Shown here: positions 50,840 through 61,200 of the stretch, piece by piece
Position numbering within the stretch: position 1 is the first letter of the stretch
Layout: each line of letters begins with the position of its first letter
Assembly (NCBI RefSeq): GCF_001295265.1
Contig: NZ_LJOD01000013.1
Coordinates: forward strand, 62,001 to 126,000
Length of the DNA stretch: 64,000 nt
Direction: 5' to 3'
Origin: Chryseobacterium indologenes
Lineage (GTDB): Bacteria; Bacteroidota; Bacteroidia; Flavobacteriales; Weeksellaceae
Translations under genes and position numbers: made by a program
Notes under the pieces: generated by a model
What the model saw: the letters and a program-made list of their open reading frames with translations, nothing else
Told to the model about the DNA's origin: nothing
The model's database searches: none

Positions 50840-52274
50840 TGCCTTTAGAAATTTTATCAAGATCAATGCCTTGTGCCTTCAGGATTCCTGTAACACGGAT
50901 TGCATAGAACGCAAGATAAGCAAAACAGATAACACCTACGATATAACTGAAGTGAATATTCGTTAAATCAGCAATATATCCCTGAATCATACTTACAATA
51001 CCACCTCCCATAATCATCATAATCAGGTAGCCGGATCCTTGGTTAGTATGCTTTCCAAGACCATTGATGGCAAGTGCGAAAATACACGGCCACAGGGTAG
51101 AACAGAATAAGCCTACGCTGGTAAATGCATATACGGAAATCATTCCGGTAGTAAACATTCCTATCAGTAATGCGGCAATACCTGCTACGGAAAAGATCAG
51201 AAGCATTCTTGCGGGATTCCCTTTACTCATAATATCACAGATAATCATTACAATAATAACCGATGAATACACATAGAATGGGGAAAGGTCATGCTTTGCA
51301 ATAGCGTTCACCAGAAGGAATACTCCAAAGGCAAGATAAGGAGCAAGGAATCTTAATATCTTTTTAAATCCGCCGCTCACATCAAAAGCTTCAACGGCTC
51401 CGGTCCAACGCCCGATCATTAAAGAAGCCCAGTATAATGAAATATAGGGAGCAACATCTTTAGTCTCGAAACCTAAGCTTTTTTCCATGTAGGCAGGAAG
51501 ATTACTTGCTGTAGAAACCTCTACCCCTACATAAACAAAAATGGCAATCATTCCCATAACCAGCTGAGGATATTGGAAGGCAGATGTTTTATGATCGCCG
51601 GGAACAATATCATCAGTATCTTTAGTATTGGTAGGAGTTATCGCAGGAAGAGAAGAAAACTTAAGCATTACAGCAACCAAAGCAAATGCAGCACCTAAGA
51701 TCAGATAAGGAATTTTTACACTTTCAATACTTGCCTCTGTATTGGCTGCAGAAGCAGATCCGAAGATGGCAAATGAAACAATAAGAGGTCCGATGGTTGT
51801 TCCTAAATTATTGATTCCTCCAGCCATGGTAAGTCTTTGAGATCCTGTTTCCACCGGTCCCACTTCAATAGCTAATGGATTGGCTACAATCTGCTGAAGT
51901 GAAAATCCGAGACCCACGATAAAAAGTCCTGAGATCATTAATGGGAAAGATCCCATATTGGCTGCAGGATAGAAAAGTAAAGTTCCTGCTGCAGAAATAA
52001 GAAGACCTAAAATTAAGCCGTTTTTGTATCCTATTTTGTTGATCAGGTCTTGTCTCAAACTCTTTGAAACAGCCATGTAAATTAAAGACCCCACAGTATA
52101 AGCCACATAAAAGCAGATCTGTACGAGCATACTTTCAGTTTGGGTCAGTTTAAAGGCTTTTTGGAAGACCGGGATCAGAATGTCATTACTTGCCGCTACA
52201 AATCCCCAGAAAAAAAACACAGTAACCAAAGGAATGAATTGCCCCCAATTGGTTTGTTTAGAATAATTTGACAT
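50829..52274 (-). CDS. Sugar MFS transporter (FHS family, fucose/glucose/galactose permease-like)
   Basis: I start at ATG 52274 (MSNYSKQTNWGQFIPLV). The 481-residue protein has twelve membrane segments and the family sequence VFFFWGFVAASNDILIPVFQKAF near residue 15, plus ASLMIGRWTGA and QGSGYLIMMIMGGGIV later. FHS transporters bring in sugars with protons. The exact sugar cannot be read from the sequence. A -7 box TATATTTG (minus strand) at 52296-52303 lies just upstream. Confidence 0.88.
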   Translation of the reverse strand: MSNYSKQTNWGQFIPLVTVFFFWGFVAASNDILIPVFQKAFKLTQTESMLVQICFYVAYTVGSLIYMAVSKSLRQDLINKIGYKNGLILGLLISAAGTLLFYPAANMGSFPLMISGLFIVGLGFSLQQIVANPLAIEVGPVETGSQRLTMAGGINNLGTTIGPLIVSFAIFGSASAANTEASIESVKIPYLILGAAFALVAVMLKFSSLPAITPTNTKDTDDIVPGDHKTSAFQYPQLVMGMIAIFVYVGVEVSTASNLPAYMEKSLGFETKDVAPYISLYWASLMIGRWTGAVEAFDVSGGFKKILRFLAPYLAFGVFLLVNAIAKHDLSPFYVYSSVIIVMIICDIMSKGNPARMLLIFSVAGIAALLIGMFTTGMISVYAFTSVGLFCSTLWPCIFALAINGLGKHTNQGSGYLIMMIMGGGIVSMIQGYIADLTNIHFSYIVGVICFAYLAFYAIRVTGILKAQGIDLDKISKGSGH

Positions 52275-52313
52275 ATTTGTTAGAAATTTCGCAAACAAAT
52301 ATAACTATTTCTT

Positions 52314-53042
52314 TTAAATAGAATGTTCCAGCAACGTTTTTTTTATCTGATTATAAGCCTCTGTTTTTAAGTCCTTTGGAGAATCTGAAGGCTCCATAAT
52401 TCCATTGAAATATACTTTTACTCTTCCCGGGTACCCCTTAGAGCTGTCAAAAGGGAAAATTTCTTTCAGTCCGATAAAAGTATATACCGCAATAGGAGAA
52501 TGATGTTTTGAGGATAAAGTAAACGCCCCGTCTTTAAAATCGTCCAGAATAACAGACGTGTCATCCGGAACACCGCCTTCAGGAAATATAGCAATGCTGT
52601 TGCCTTCTTCCATTTTTTCAGCACATCTTCTGTAAACATCGGCGCGGCTTCTTGCACTTCCCCGGTCTACCATTACGCATATTCTTTTATAGATGGTCCC
52701 GAAGATCGGAATCTTTACCAATTCTTTCTTGCCTACAAAACAGATCGGGTTATGAGGAAATAAAATGCAGGTAAGCATAATATCCATGATGGAAGTATGA
52801 TTCGATATGAAAACATATTGCGTGTTTTTATCCTTCTTCTGGTCCGAAAGTCTGATCAGATCATATCTCAGCCCCATGCCATAGAACATACCGAAGCACC
52901 AGATCCGTACAAATTTATATGCGTACTTATAATGCTTTTTATTGAAGGATAAAATATAAACAGGAATTCCCAGAGTAACTGTCAGTACAAAAGCTAACAG
53001 AAGAAGCCAGAATCTCCACAGGTAATTTAAAATCTTTGTCAC
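52314..53042 (-). CDS. 1-acyl-sn-glycerol-3-phosphate acyltransferase (PlsC-like)
   Basis: PlsC adds the second acyl chain in phospholipid synthesis. The 242-residue protein has an N-terminal membrane segment, the acyltransferase motif SNHTSIMDIM (HX4D), and FPEGGVPDD. The start is GTG at 53042, three bases after the GtrA stop. PlsC and GtrA genes are thus likely one transcript. Confidence 0.9.
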   Translation of the reverse strand: MTKILNYLWRFWLLLLAFVLTVTLGIPVYILSFNKKHYKYAYKFVRIWCFGMFYGMGLRYDLIRLSDQKKDKNTQYVFISNHTSIMDIMLTCILFPHNPICFVGKKELVKIPIFGTIYKRICVMVDRGSARSRADVYRRCAEKMEEGNSIAIFPEGGVPDDTSVILDDFKDGAFTLSSKHHSPIAVYTFIGLKEIFPFDSSKGYPGRVKVYFNGIMEPSDSPKDLKTEAYNQIKKTLLEHSI

Positions 53043-53045
53043 TGC

Positions 53046-53504
53046 TTAACCGTTAAAAATTACTTTCTTTTTTACCGAATAATTAAGAATGGAAACCAGC
53101 AGGATTGCCGCCACTTTACTGATCATTTCCGGGCTTAAGGTATAAAAAATTAAATTGATATTATCCTTAAATATAAAACTGTAAAATACCTGGAAAAAAC
53201 CAAGGCTTAATAAGGTTGAAATAAAAGAAACTCCCATAAAATAGGCAAACTCCCGCTTTTTGGAGTGCTTTCCTCTTTCAAAAACAAACCAGATGCTCAG
53301 AAAATAATTGCTGATGATGCCGCAGCTTGTAGAAAAAATATTGCTTAAAGGATAATGTACACCATGAAAATTAACTTCCCTGGAAAAGACATGAGGAAGA
53401 TAGGTGCTGAAGGCCTTAAAGCTTCCAATCTCTACTACAGCGCTCAGCCCTCCGGCAATGATGAAGAACAGAACCTGCTTCTGGCGTATGAGTAACTCTT
53501 TCAT
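53046..53504 (-). CDS. GtrA family membrane protein
   Basis: The 152-residue protein has four membrane segments typical of GtrA (FIIAGGLSAVVEIGSFKAF, then NYFLSIWFVFERGKHSKK with the conserved region before the third segment). GtrA proteins move or support polyprenyl-linked sugars. The 53505-53956 upstream stretch is AT-rich and shows only weak promoter-like boxes (TATCTTG near 53890). Confidence 0.85.
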   Translation of the reverse strand: MKELLIRQKQVLFFIIAGGLSAVVEIGSFKAFSTYLPHVFSREVNFHGVHYPLSNIFSTSCGIISNYFLSIWFVFERGKHSKKREFAYFMGVSFISTLLSLGFFQVFYSFIFKDNINLIFYTLSPEMISKVAAILLVSILNYSVKKKVIFNG

Positions 53505-53956
53505 TCAAAATATATGATCTGCAAATTTATAACTAATATATTAATATAGCCTCAGTTCCCGATAAGAACTTCTGATTTATGGAAGGTAAACTCGGAAAGA
53601 GAATAAGTAATTTATAACAGTTGTAAAGAATAATAGTTTATCTTTTTATAAGTAATTTAATGTGGAAGACGGTCGGTAAGGATTGGCTTAATGAAAACTC
53701 ATACTACCTTATACCTATAAATATAAGCCCAGAAAAGAAACAATTAATAATGATATGTTAAACACTGAAAAAAGTTGTTAAAAAATTTTTTTGAATCAAA
53801 ATTATTTCTAAATTTAATCTTCTGAATGATGTAATTATAACCTGATAATAAATTCATTTTCAACTTCTTGTGTTGATGGTTTTTTCTATCTTGTAATGCA
53901 CGATTGAAAGCATACACCCTACTTTTATGACCCCCTCAATTAATAACAATATTTGT

Positions 53957-54220
53957 ATGAAACGTCAAAACAAATACAGAAAATTCCAGCTTCAGCAAAA
54001 AAATATTGAAGCTCTTGAAAGAGAAAATTCCCGCTTCAAAAGAGTGTATTCTGAATATGAAAATATGGCAGATGAACTCTGGAATCTTGAAAATTCTACA
54101 GGAGAACCCGTACCCGATGATTTTATCAATGCTATGGTTCTTCAGACCTCTTATCTGGAAGATGAAATTGAAGACTGGCTGATCCAGTTCAACAATGAAA
54201 AAACTGATATAAAACATTAG
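53957..54220 (+). CDS. Small coiled-coil protein, hypothetical
   Basis: I start at ATG 53957 (MKRQNKYRKFQLQQK), giving 87 residues; an upstream ATG at 53927 adds ten atypical residues. The protein is charged and helical with a likely coiled coil near residues 10-45 and an acidic end. No family is recognised. Confidence 0.55.
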   Translation: MKRQNKYRKFQLQQKNIEALERENSRFKRVYSEYENMADELWNLENSTGEPVPDDFINAMVLQTSYLEDEIEDWLIQFNNEKTDIKH

Positions 54221-54305
54221 TGATTTTAAACAGCTTCCAGGTTGTTTTTAAACGCTAATTAAAGATAAATTCATATTTTAGCACCCTTAAACTAAAATGT
54301 AAAAT

Positions 54306-55157
54306 ATGGTTGCTATTGTTGACAGTGGTTCTACTAAGTCGGACTGGGTGATTCTTGATGATTTCAAAAAGGTTTTTCTAAAAACAGAAACTATCGGCTT
54401 CAACCCGAACTTTATCAACAGAGAGCTTATTGTCCCTGAAATAGAGAAAAACAGCAACCTGACATTGATCAAAAATTCCATCACAAAGATTTTCTTTTAT
54501 GGTTCCGGATGCGGGGTGAAAAAGAACTGCGAAATCATAGAGGAAGAGCTTAAAAGAATATTTACCAGAGCTGAAATTGTGGTAAAGGAAGATCTTATGG
54601 CAGCAGCTTATGCCGCATACAACGGAAAGCCGGCTGTGGTATGTATTTTAGGAACAGGATCAAACTCATGTTATTTTGACGGACAGAACCTAAAGATAGA
54701 ACTGCCGTCCCTTGGTTTCCTCATAGGAGACGAAGGAAGCGGAAGCGCGATCGGAAAGCAGCTGGTGCGCAGGTATTTCATGAAAAAACTTCCCGCAGAT
54801 CTTCATTCCGAATTTGAACAGACCTATCAGCTTACTGTGGAAGAAGCATTGAAAAAAATGTATCACAGCCCGAGACCCAATGCCTATCTGGCAGATTTCA
54901 ACAAATTTGTGATCGAAAGAAAAGATCATCCCTATCTTAAGGAAATGATATTCGAAGAAATGAAGAACTTTTTCGAATACCAGGTGATTCCTTATGCCGA
55001 ATCAAAAGATGCCGAAATCAACTTTATTGGCTCAATCGCTTATTACTACGAAAATATTCTCCGTTCTGTTGCGGCAGAACTTCATTTAAATGTGGGCCAT
55101 GTTGTACAGAAACCTATTGAAAGTTTAGTAGACTACCATATTAAATATATACTTTAA
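54306..55157 (+). CDS. BadF/BadG/BcrA/BcrD-type ATPase, N-acetylglucosamine-kinase-like
   Basis: The 283-residue protein has the ASKHA ATPase motifs: AIVDSGSTKSDWV at the start, FFYGSGCGV, CILGTGSNSCYF and GDEGSGSAIGKQLVRRYF. These fit the N-acetylglucosamine kinase side of the family. It lies 16 bases before maeB. Confidence 0.88.
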   Translation: MVAIVDSGSTKSDWVILDDFKKVFLKTETIGFNPNFINRELIVPEIEKNSNLTLIKNSITKIFFYGSGCGVKKNCEIIEEELKRIFTRAEIVVKEDLMAAAYAAYNGKPAVVCILGTGSNSCYFDGQNLKIELPSLGFLIGDEGSGSAIGKQLVRRYFMKKLPADLHSEFEQTYQLTVEEALKKMYHSPRPNAYLADFNKFVIERKDHPYLKEMIFEEMKNFFEYQVIPYAESKDAEINFIGSIAYYYENILRSVAAELHLNVGHVVQKPIESLVDYHIKYIL

Positions 55158-55173
55158 TAAAAAACGAAATTCT

Positions 55174-57462
55174 ATGTCAAGTAAAACCCACCGCGACGAA
55201 AAGAACTTTAATCAGGCCGCGTTAGACTATCATAAAGCAGAACCTAAAGGAAAGATCGAAGTAATTCCTTCAAAGCCGCACTCTTCCCAGAGAGATCTGT
55301 CACTGGCCTATTCGCCCGGAGTGGCTGTTCCTTGTATGGAAATCCACGATAAACCGGAAACAGTTTACGATTACACAGGAAAAGGAAATCTGGTAGCCGT
55401 AATTTCAAACGGAACTGCCGTGCTTGGGCTTGGTGATATCGGGGCAGAAGCCTCAAAGCCCGTAATGGAAGGGAAAGGACTTCTGTTCAAGATCTTTGCA
55501 GATATCAATGTCTTCGATATCGAAATCAATGAAAAAGATCCTGATAAATTCATTCAGATTGTAAAAGGAATTGCTCCGACGTTCGGAGGGATTAACCTTG
55601 AAGATATTAAGGCCCCCGAAGCATTTTATATTGAACAAAGGCTTAAAGAAGAGCTGGATATTCCATTGATGCATGATGATCAGCACGGGACAGCAATTAT
55701 TTCTGCAGCAGCATTAATCAATTCACTTCAGATTGCCAATAAAGATATTGCTGAAGTAAAAATGGTAGTGAACGGGGCAGGAGCCGCTGCCATTGCATGT
55801 ACTAAACTGTACATTGCACTGGGACTGAAAAAAGAAAATGTTCTGATGTGCGACAGTAAAGGGGTAATTAATCATAAAAGAGAAAATCTTACTCCTGAAA
55901 AACTGGATTTCATTGCTCAAACCGATATTGAAACATTAGAAGATGCCGTAAAAGGATCAGATATTTTCATTGGATTATCCAAAGGAAACGTGATGACCCC
56001 GGAAATGCTGATGAGCATGAACGAAAATCCTATTGTTTTTGCCTTGGCAAACCCTGATCCGGAGATTGCTTATGACCTTGCTGTTGAAACCCGTAAAGAC
56101 GTGATCATGGCAACAGGAAGAAGTGACTATCCTAACCAGGTGAACAATGTGCTGGGATTCCCTTATATTTTCCGCGGTGCTTTAGATGTTCAGGCAAAAG
56201 GAATCAACGAAGAAATGAAACTGGCTGCAGTACACGCTATTGCAGACCTGGCAAAAGAGCCGGTACCGGAAGCGGTAATATTAGCTTATAATGTACAGAA
56301 CCTGCAATTCGGAAGAGAGTACTTCATCCCGAAACCTTTTGACAACAGGTTAATCACTAAGGTATCAAGTGCTGTAGCAAAAGCAGCGATCGAAAGCGGA
56401 ATAGCAGGGAAAACAATTACAGATTTTGAAGAGTACGAAAACCAGCTGCTGGACAGAATGGGACGTGATGAGAAGCTCGTAAGAATGATGCAGAGCCGTG
56501 CAAGATCCAACCCGAAAAGGATCACCCTTGGAAATGCCGAAGAATACAACGTTCTGAAAGCAGCTCAGATTCTTTATGAAGAAGGAATTGCTTTGCCGAG
56601 CCTTTTGGGTGATAAAAAATACATCAAGGAGCAGATGGTACGTTACGGAATCAATCTGGACGTGCCGATTATTGATCCTAGTGATGATGATCAGAAAGAA
56701 AACAGGAAAAAATACAGGGAAACACTCTGGAAACTTCGCCAGAGAAAAGGAATGAACGAGTACAAGGCGAAAAGATATGTACGCCAGAGAGACTATTTCG
56801 GTCCTCTTATGCTGAGACACGGAGATACAGACGGCCTTATCATAGGTTTCTCCAAAAACTACACTTCAGTGCTCCGCCCTGTTTTAGAAGTAATCGAAAA
56901 AGATAAAGGCGTAGATAAAGTTGCCGCAATGATGATGATCCTGTCTGAAAAGAAACCTATTTTCTTTGCAGATACTTCCATCAATCAGAACCCAACCGCA
57001 GAAGACCTGGTGAATATTGCTAAAATGGCAGAAATTACCGTGAAATCCTTTGCTATTGAGCCTAGAATTGCAATGCTTGGTTTCGAAAATTTTGCAGCCA
57101 TCTCTGATACCTCTAAAAAAGTTGCCAAAGCAGTAAGTATTCTGCATGAAAAATATCCTAAAATGGTTGTGGACGGAGAAATTCAACCGGATTTTGCGAT
57201 GAACGCAGATCATTTAAGTGATTATCCATTCTCAAAATTAGGAACCACCCCGGCCAATACATTCATTTTCCCGAATCTTGAAAGTGCCAATTTATCTTAC
57301 AAGATCATCAGAGGAATGAAAGTGGCTCAGGTTATCGGACCAATCTTAATGGGATTAAAACAACCTGTACATGTATTGCAGATGCGCTCCAGTGTAGATG
57401 AAATTGTAAACCTTGCCACCATTGCAGTACTGGATGCCCAGAGAAGGGAAAGCAAAAAATAA
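55174..57462 (+). CDS. maeB: NADP-dependent malic enzyme, MaeB type
   Basis: This enzyme decarboxylates malate to pyruvate and makes NADPH. The 762-residue protein has the malic-enzyme half (LSLAYSPGVAVPC, GIGxxxA-like VVNGAGAAAIACTKLY, MHDDQHGTAII) and a C-terminal phosphotransacetylase-like half (from about residue 425, with FIFPNLESANLSYKI), the usual two-domain MaeB layout. A terminator follows. Confidence 0.96.
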   Translation: MSSKTHRDEKNFNQAALDYHKAEPKGKIEVIPSKPHSSQRDLSLAYSPGVAVPCMEIHDKPETVYDYTGKGNLVAVISNGTAVLGLGDIGAEASKPVMEGKGLLFKIFADINVFDIEINEKDPDKFIQIVKGIAPTFGGINLEDIKAPEAFYIEQRLKEELDIPLMHDDQHGTAIISAAALINSLQIANKDIAEVKMVVNGAGAAAIACTKLYIALGLKKENVLMCDSKGVINHKRENLTPEKLDFIAQTDIETLEDAVKGSDIFIGLSKGNVMTPEMLMSMNENPIVFALANPDPEIAYDLAVETRKDVIMATGRSDYPNQVNNVLGFPYIFRGALDVQAKGINEEMKLAAVHAIADLAKEPVPEAVILAYNVQNLQFGREYFIPKPFDNRLITKVSSAVAKAAIESGIAGKTITDFEEYENQLLDRMGRDEKLVRMMQSRARSNPKRITLGNAEEYNVLKAAQILYEEGIALPSLLGDKKYIKEQMVRYGINLDVPIIDPSDDDQKENRKKYRETLWKLRQRKGMNEYKAKRYVRQRDYFGPLMLRHGDTDGLIIGFSKNYTSVLRPVLEVIEKDKGVDKVAAMMMILSEKKPIFFADTSINQNPTAEDLVNIAKMAEITVKSFAIEPRIAMLGFENFAAISDTSKKVAKAVSILHEKYPKMVVDGEIQPDFAMNADHLSDYPFSKLGTTPANTFIFPNLESANLSYKIIRGMKVAQVIGPILMGLKQPVHVLQMRSSVDEIVNLATIAVLDAQRRESKK

Positions 57463-57495
57463 TAAAAAGAACCTGTTTTTTATTAAAGACAGTAC

Positions 57496-57528
57496 AAAAC
57501 CTATCCCAGCGGATAGGTTTTTTGTATT
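57496..57528 (+). terminator. Terminator after maeB
   Basis: AAAACCTATCC (57496-57506) pairs with GGATAGGTTTT (57511-57521), loop CAGC, then TTTGTATTT. Confidence 0.85.
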
Positions 57529-57613
57529 TAAGTGAATTCATTGAATGTACAGTCAAAATTTAAGTTAAAATTCATTCGTACTTGAAATAAAAACATTAAT
57601 TAGTTTAAATTGC

Positions 57614-57621
57614 TATATTTG
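57614..57621 (+). promoter_or_regulatory. -7 element for the ruvA-sprA transcript
   Basis: TATATTTG is a full match to TAnnTTTG, 19 bases before the ruvA ATG. A TTG lies upstream but at a long spacing (29 bases), so only the -7 box is firm. Confidence 0.4.
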
Positions 57622-57640
57622 GGAGTTTTAAAAATTAATA

Positions 57641-58225
57641 ATGATATTTTCTTTACAAGGCAGCGTTCAAGAACTTACGCCCACCTACGCAGTGATCAAT
57701 GTCCAAGGAGTTGGTTACTATGTAGGTATCAGTTTGATGACCTCCCAGGCCCTGGCCCTGAATCAGCCGGCTTTCTTATTTACCCAGCAGATCATCCGGG
57801 AAGATGCTCATCTTCTCTTCGGTTTTAACACTCGTTCAGAAAAAGAGATGTTCAACCTGTTAATAAGCGTTAACGGAGTAGGAGCAGTTTCAGCACTTAT
57901 CCTGCTTTCTACGTTAAGCCTTGGAGAGATTGCTTCAGCTATACTTTCCCGTAATAGTGCACTCATTCAGAAAGCTAAAGGAATCGGGGCGAAAACAGCA
58001 GAGAGGATCATTGTGGATCTTAAAGATAAAGTCCAGAAATTCAGTCTTCCGGAAGAAAACATTTCTGCCCCTGCAGATAATAAAATCAAGGAAGAATCGT
58101 TATCTGCATTAGAAGTTTTAGGGATTCCTAAACGGATGAGTGAAAAAATTGCAGACAGAATTCTGAAGCAGAATCCGGAGGTTTCTGTAGAAGAACTGGT
58201 AAAACAAATTTTAAAAAACATTTAA
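57641..58225 (+). CDS. ruvA: Holliday junction DNA helicase subunit RuvA
   Basis: RuvA binds Holliday junctions and loads RuvB. The 194-residue protein starts with the OB-fold (MIFSLQGSVQELTPTYAVIN), has the helix-hairpin-helix motifs (LLISVNGVGAVSALILLS, IQKAKGIGAKTAERIIVDLK), and ends in the short RuvB-binding domain. sprA begins three or six bases after its stop. Confidence 0.96.
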   Translation: MIFSLQGSVQELTPTYAVINVQGVGYYVGISLMTSQALALNQPAFLFTQQIIREDAHLLFGFNTRSEKEMFNLLISVNGVGAVSALILLSTLSLGEIASAILSRNSALIQKAKGIGAKTAERIIVDLKDKVQKFSLPEENISAPADNKIKEESLSALEVLGIPKRMSEKIADRILKQNPEVSVEELVKQILKNI

Positions 58226-58228
58226 CAT

Positions 58229-61200
58229 TTGGTGGCGAAGAATAAGCATTTTAAGATATTTTTGTTCCTGTCGTTCCTGTGTATGTCAGTAAGTGGCTTT
58301 GCACAGCAGGTACGTGATACCGCGATTATAAAAAAGGAATATCAGCTGGCCGATCCTACAAGATACGAAGCCTACTATGACATAAAAACCGGAATGTATT
58401 TCATCTATCCGAAAATCGGAAATATAATTACCGGCCCTCCTACAGCTATGTCTCCGGAAGAGTATAAAGAATTTATGCTGGCAACCCAGACAAGAGCTTA
58501 TTACAAGGAGAAATCAGATAAATATAACCTGCTTTTCAGAAAAGACAGAAGTGATGCCCGGAGAAAAGGTCTTATACCTTCCCTGATGATCAATAATAAG
58601 CTTTTTGAAACTATTTTCGGAAGCAACAAGATCGAGATTATCCCCTCAGGATATGCCTCTTTAGATTTTGCGGGGCTGTATCAGAAAATAGACAATCCAC
58701 TCATTTTACCACAGAACAGAACGAGTTTTACCTTTGACATCGATCAGAGAATACAACTTGGATTATTAGGAAAAGTGGGCGAAAACCTTCAGTTGAAAGC
58801 CAATTACGATACCCAAAGCGGTTTTGCATTCGAGAACAGAATGAATTTGGTCTGGCAGGCAAAAGGAAACTGGAAAGACTTACAAACCAAAGGTTTAGGG
58901 GATGTAGATAAACCAAGTGCCGGAGGAGAAGATAAAATCATCAAAAGAGTAGAATTCGGTAACGTAAATATGCCGCTTTCAACCAGTCTTATCCGGGGTT
59001 CGCAATCTCTATTCGGTATGAAAACAGAGTTCCAGCTGGGGAAAACCTATGGAACTGTTGTGCTTTCCCAGCAACAGGGTGAAGCAAGAAATATTGTTGT
59101 ACAGGGCGGTGGTGTGATGAATAACTTTAAAGTCAATGCCATTGACTATGAAGATAACCAGCACTTTTTTCTTGGACATTACTTCTTAGACCGTTATGAT
59201 AATGCGTTGATGAATTATCCACAGATCAATTCCACGGTGAATATTACCAGGCTTGAAGTCTGGGTACTTGATCAGGGAAACAGCAATCTGGCGTATCAGA
59301 AAAGTATTATCGGGATCAGAGATCTTGGAGAAGGACCGGGATTACCGGATAACTCTCAAAATGGACTATACACGGACATTAATACAGCCATCGGAACACC
59401 AAGAGAGGCAGGGAAAAATTATGCCCCAAATTTCCAGGGACAGACTTTCCCGGGAAGTGCACAGCCTTATGATAATGGCGAACATTTTATCTTCAATACC
59501 AAAGCAAGAAGATTAAATTCCAACGAATATACATTACAGCCCCAGTTAGGATACATTTCATTGAACCAGAAACTAAACGAAAACCAGCTTTTAGCAGTTT
59601 CCTATTCCTATACGGATGGTTCTAATAAGGTATATAAAGTAGGGGAATTCTCAGAAGAAAGCCCCGTTCTGGTAACTAAGGTTCTAAGGGTAAACAACAG
59701 GGTGAATGTAGATTCGCCGATGTGGGACCTGATGATGAAGAATATTTATTCCCTGGATGCAGGACAGGTAGCACAGGATGGCTTCATCCTTAACGTTTTT
59801 TACCGGGATCCTAAAACAGGAGGTAAAGTAAATTATCTGCCCGGAACACCGGTTGCAGACAAAAACTTATTGAAGTTGCTGAACTGGGACCGCCTCAATA
59901 TGAATGGTGACCTTCAGAACAGCGGGGGAGTTTTGGGAGATGGTATTTTTGACTTTGTTAATGGGGTTACCATAAGGCCTGAAACCGGAAGAATAATCTT
60001 TACCAAGGTACAGCCCTTCGGAACCTTTATGCAGAGCCAGGTTGGAAACGACCCGCAGTTTGTTTTCACAGATCTTTATAAGCAGCAGAAACAGACCGCT
60101 ACAGCAAGTAACCTGGCACAACGTTACACCATAGAGGGTCGTTATAAAGGAACGCAGGGACAAGGAATTTCCCTGGGAGCGGTAAACGTTCCTCAGGGAT
60201 CTGTAAAAGTTTCCGCAAACGGAGTACAGCTGACAGAAGGGGTAGATTATACTGTAGATTATATGCTGGGTACCGTGACAATCATCAATGAAAATGTAAA
60301 ACAGTCCGGACAGGCCATTAATATTTCATTAGAAAATCAGCTTACTTTTAATACTCAGAGAAAAAGATTCCTCGGCTTAAACCTTGAACGACGATTCAGT
60401 GAGAACTTTATCTTGGGAGGAACCCTTGTTAATTATTCAGAATCTCCGCTTACCCAAAAGGTAAATTACGGACAGGAGGCTGTTAATAACACAATGGCAG
60501 GTATCAACATGATGTACAACAATCAGGTACCTTTCTTAACAAGATTAACGGATAAAATTCCATTGGTAAATACTGAAGCACCATCCAATCTGAACTTCAA
60601 GATGGAAGCTGCGTATTTGCTTCCTGGGCTTAATAAAGGAACAAATGACCAGTCCTATATTGACGATTTTGAGCAGACTACCTCTAAAATATCATTAAAA
60701 GAGCCTGCTGCATGGAGTCTTGCCTCTAAGCCTGAGAAAAATGTACTGCCTCCTTTCAACGGAGTTCCGGCCAATGATGACATAACAGCCGGATACGGTA
60801 GAGGACTTTTATCCTGGTATAACATTGACCCTAGATTCTGGGGAGTTGGAGGAAGAGCTCCGGCAGGGATTACAGCACAGTCAATGTCCAACCACGCGTC
60901 CAGAAGAGTACAGTATTCCGAAATTTATAATAACAGGGATTTTGTTGCCGGAGAGCAGACCTTCACCAATACCCTGGATATTTCATATTTCCCTCAGGAA
61001 AAAGGTCCGTATAATGTGAATCCGAATGCAGAAGTTCCGGGTAGCAGATGGGCGGGAATTATGAGACCGGTGAGTGTCCCTAACTTCATCACCTCAAATA
61101 TCGAATATGTAGAATTCTGGATGATGGATCCATATGCAGATGGTAATACCTTAGGATCGTCCCCGGGAAATCCGCCAAGGCTTTTACTTCACTTAGGAAA

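Noticed and set aside
56365..56820. Minus-strand open frame within maeB (151 codons)
   Set aside because: The opposite strand encodes conserved malic enzyme sequence throughout. The predicted product is rich in Phe, Ser and Leu, as expected from reading a normal gene backwards.
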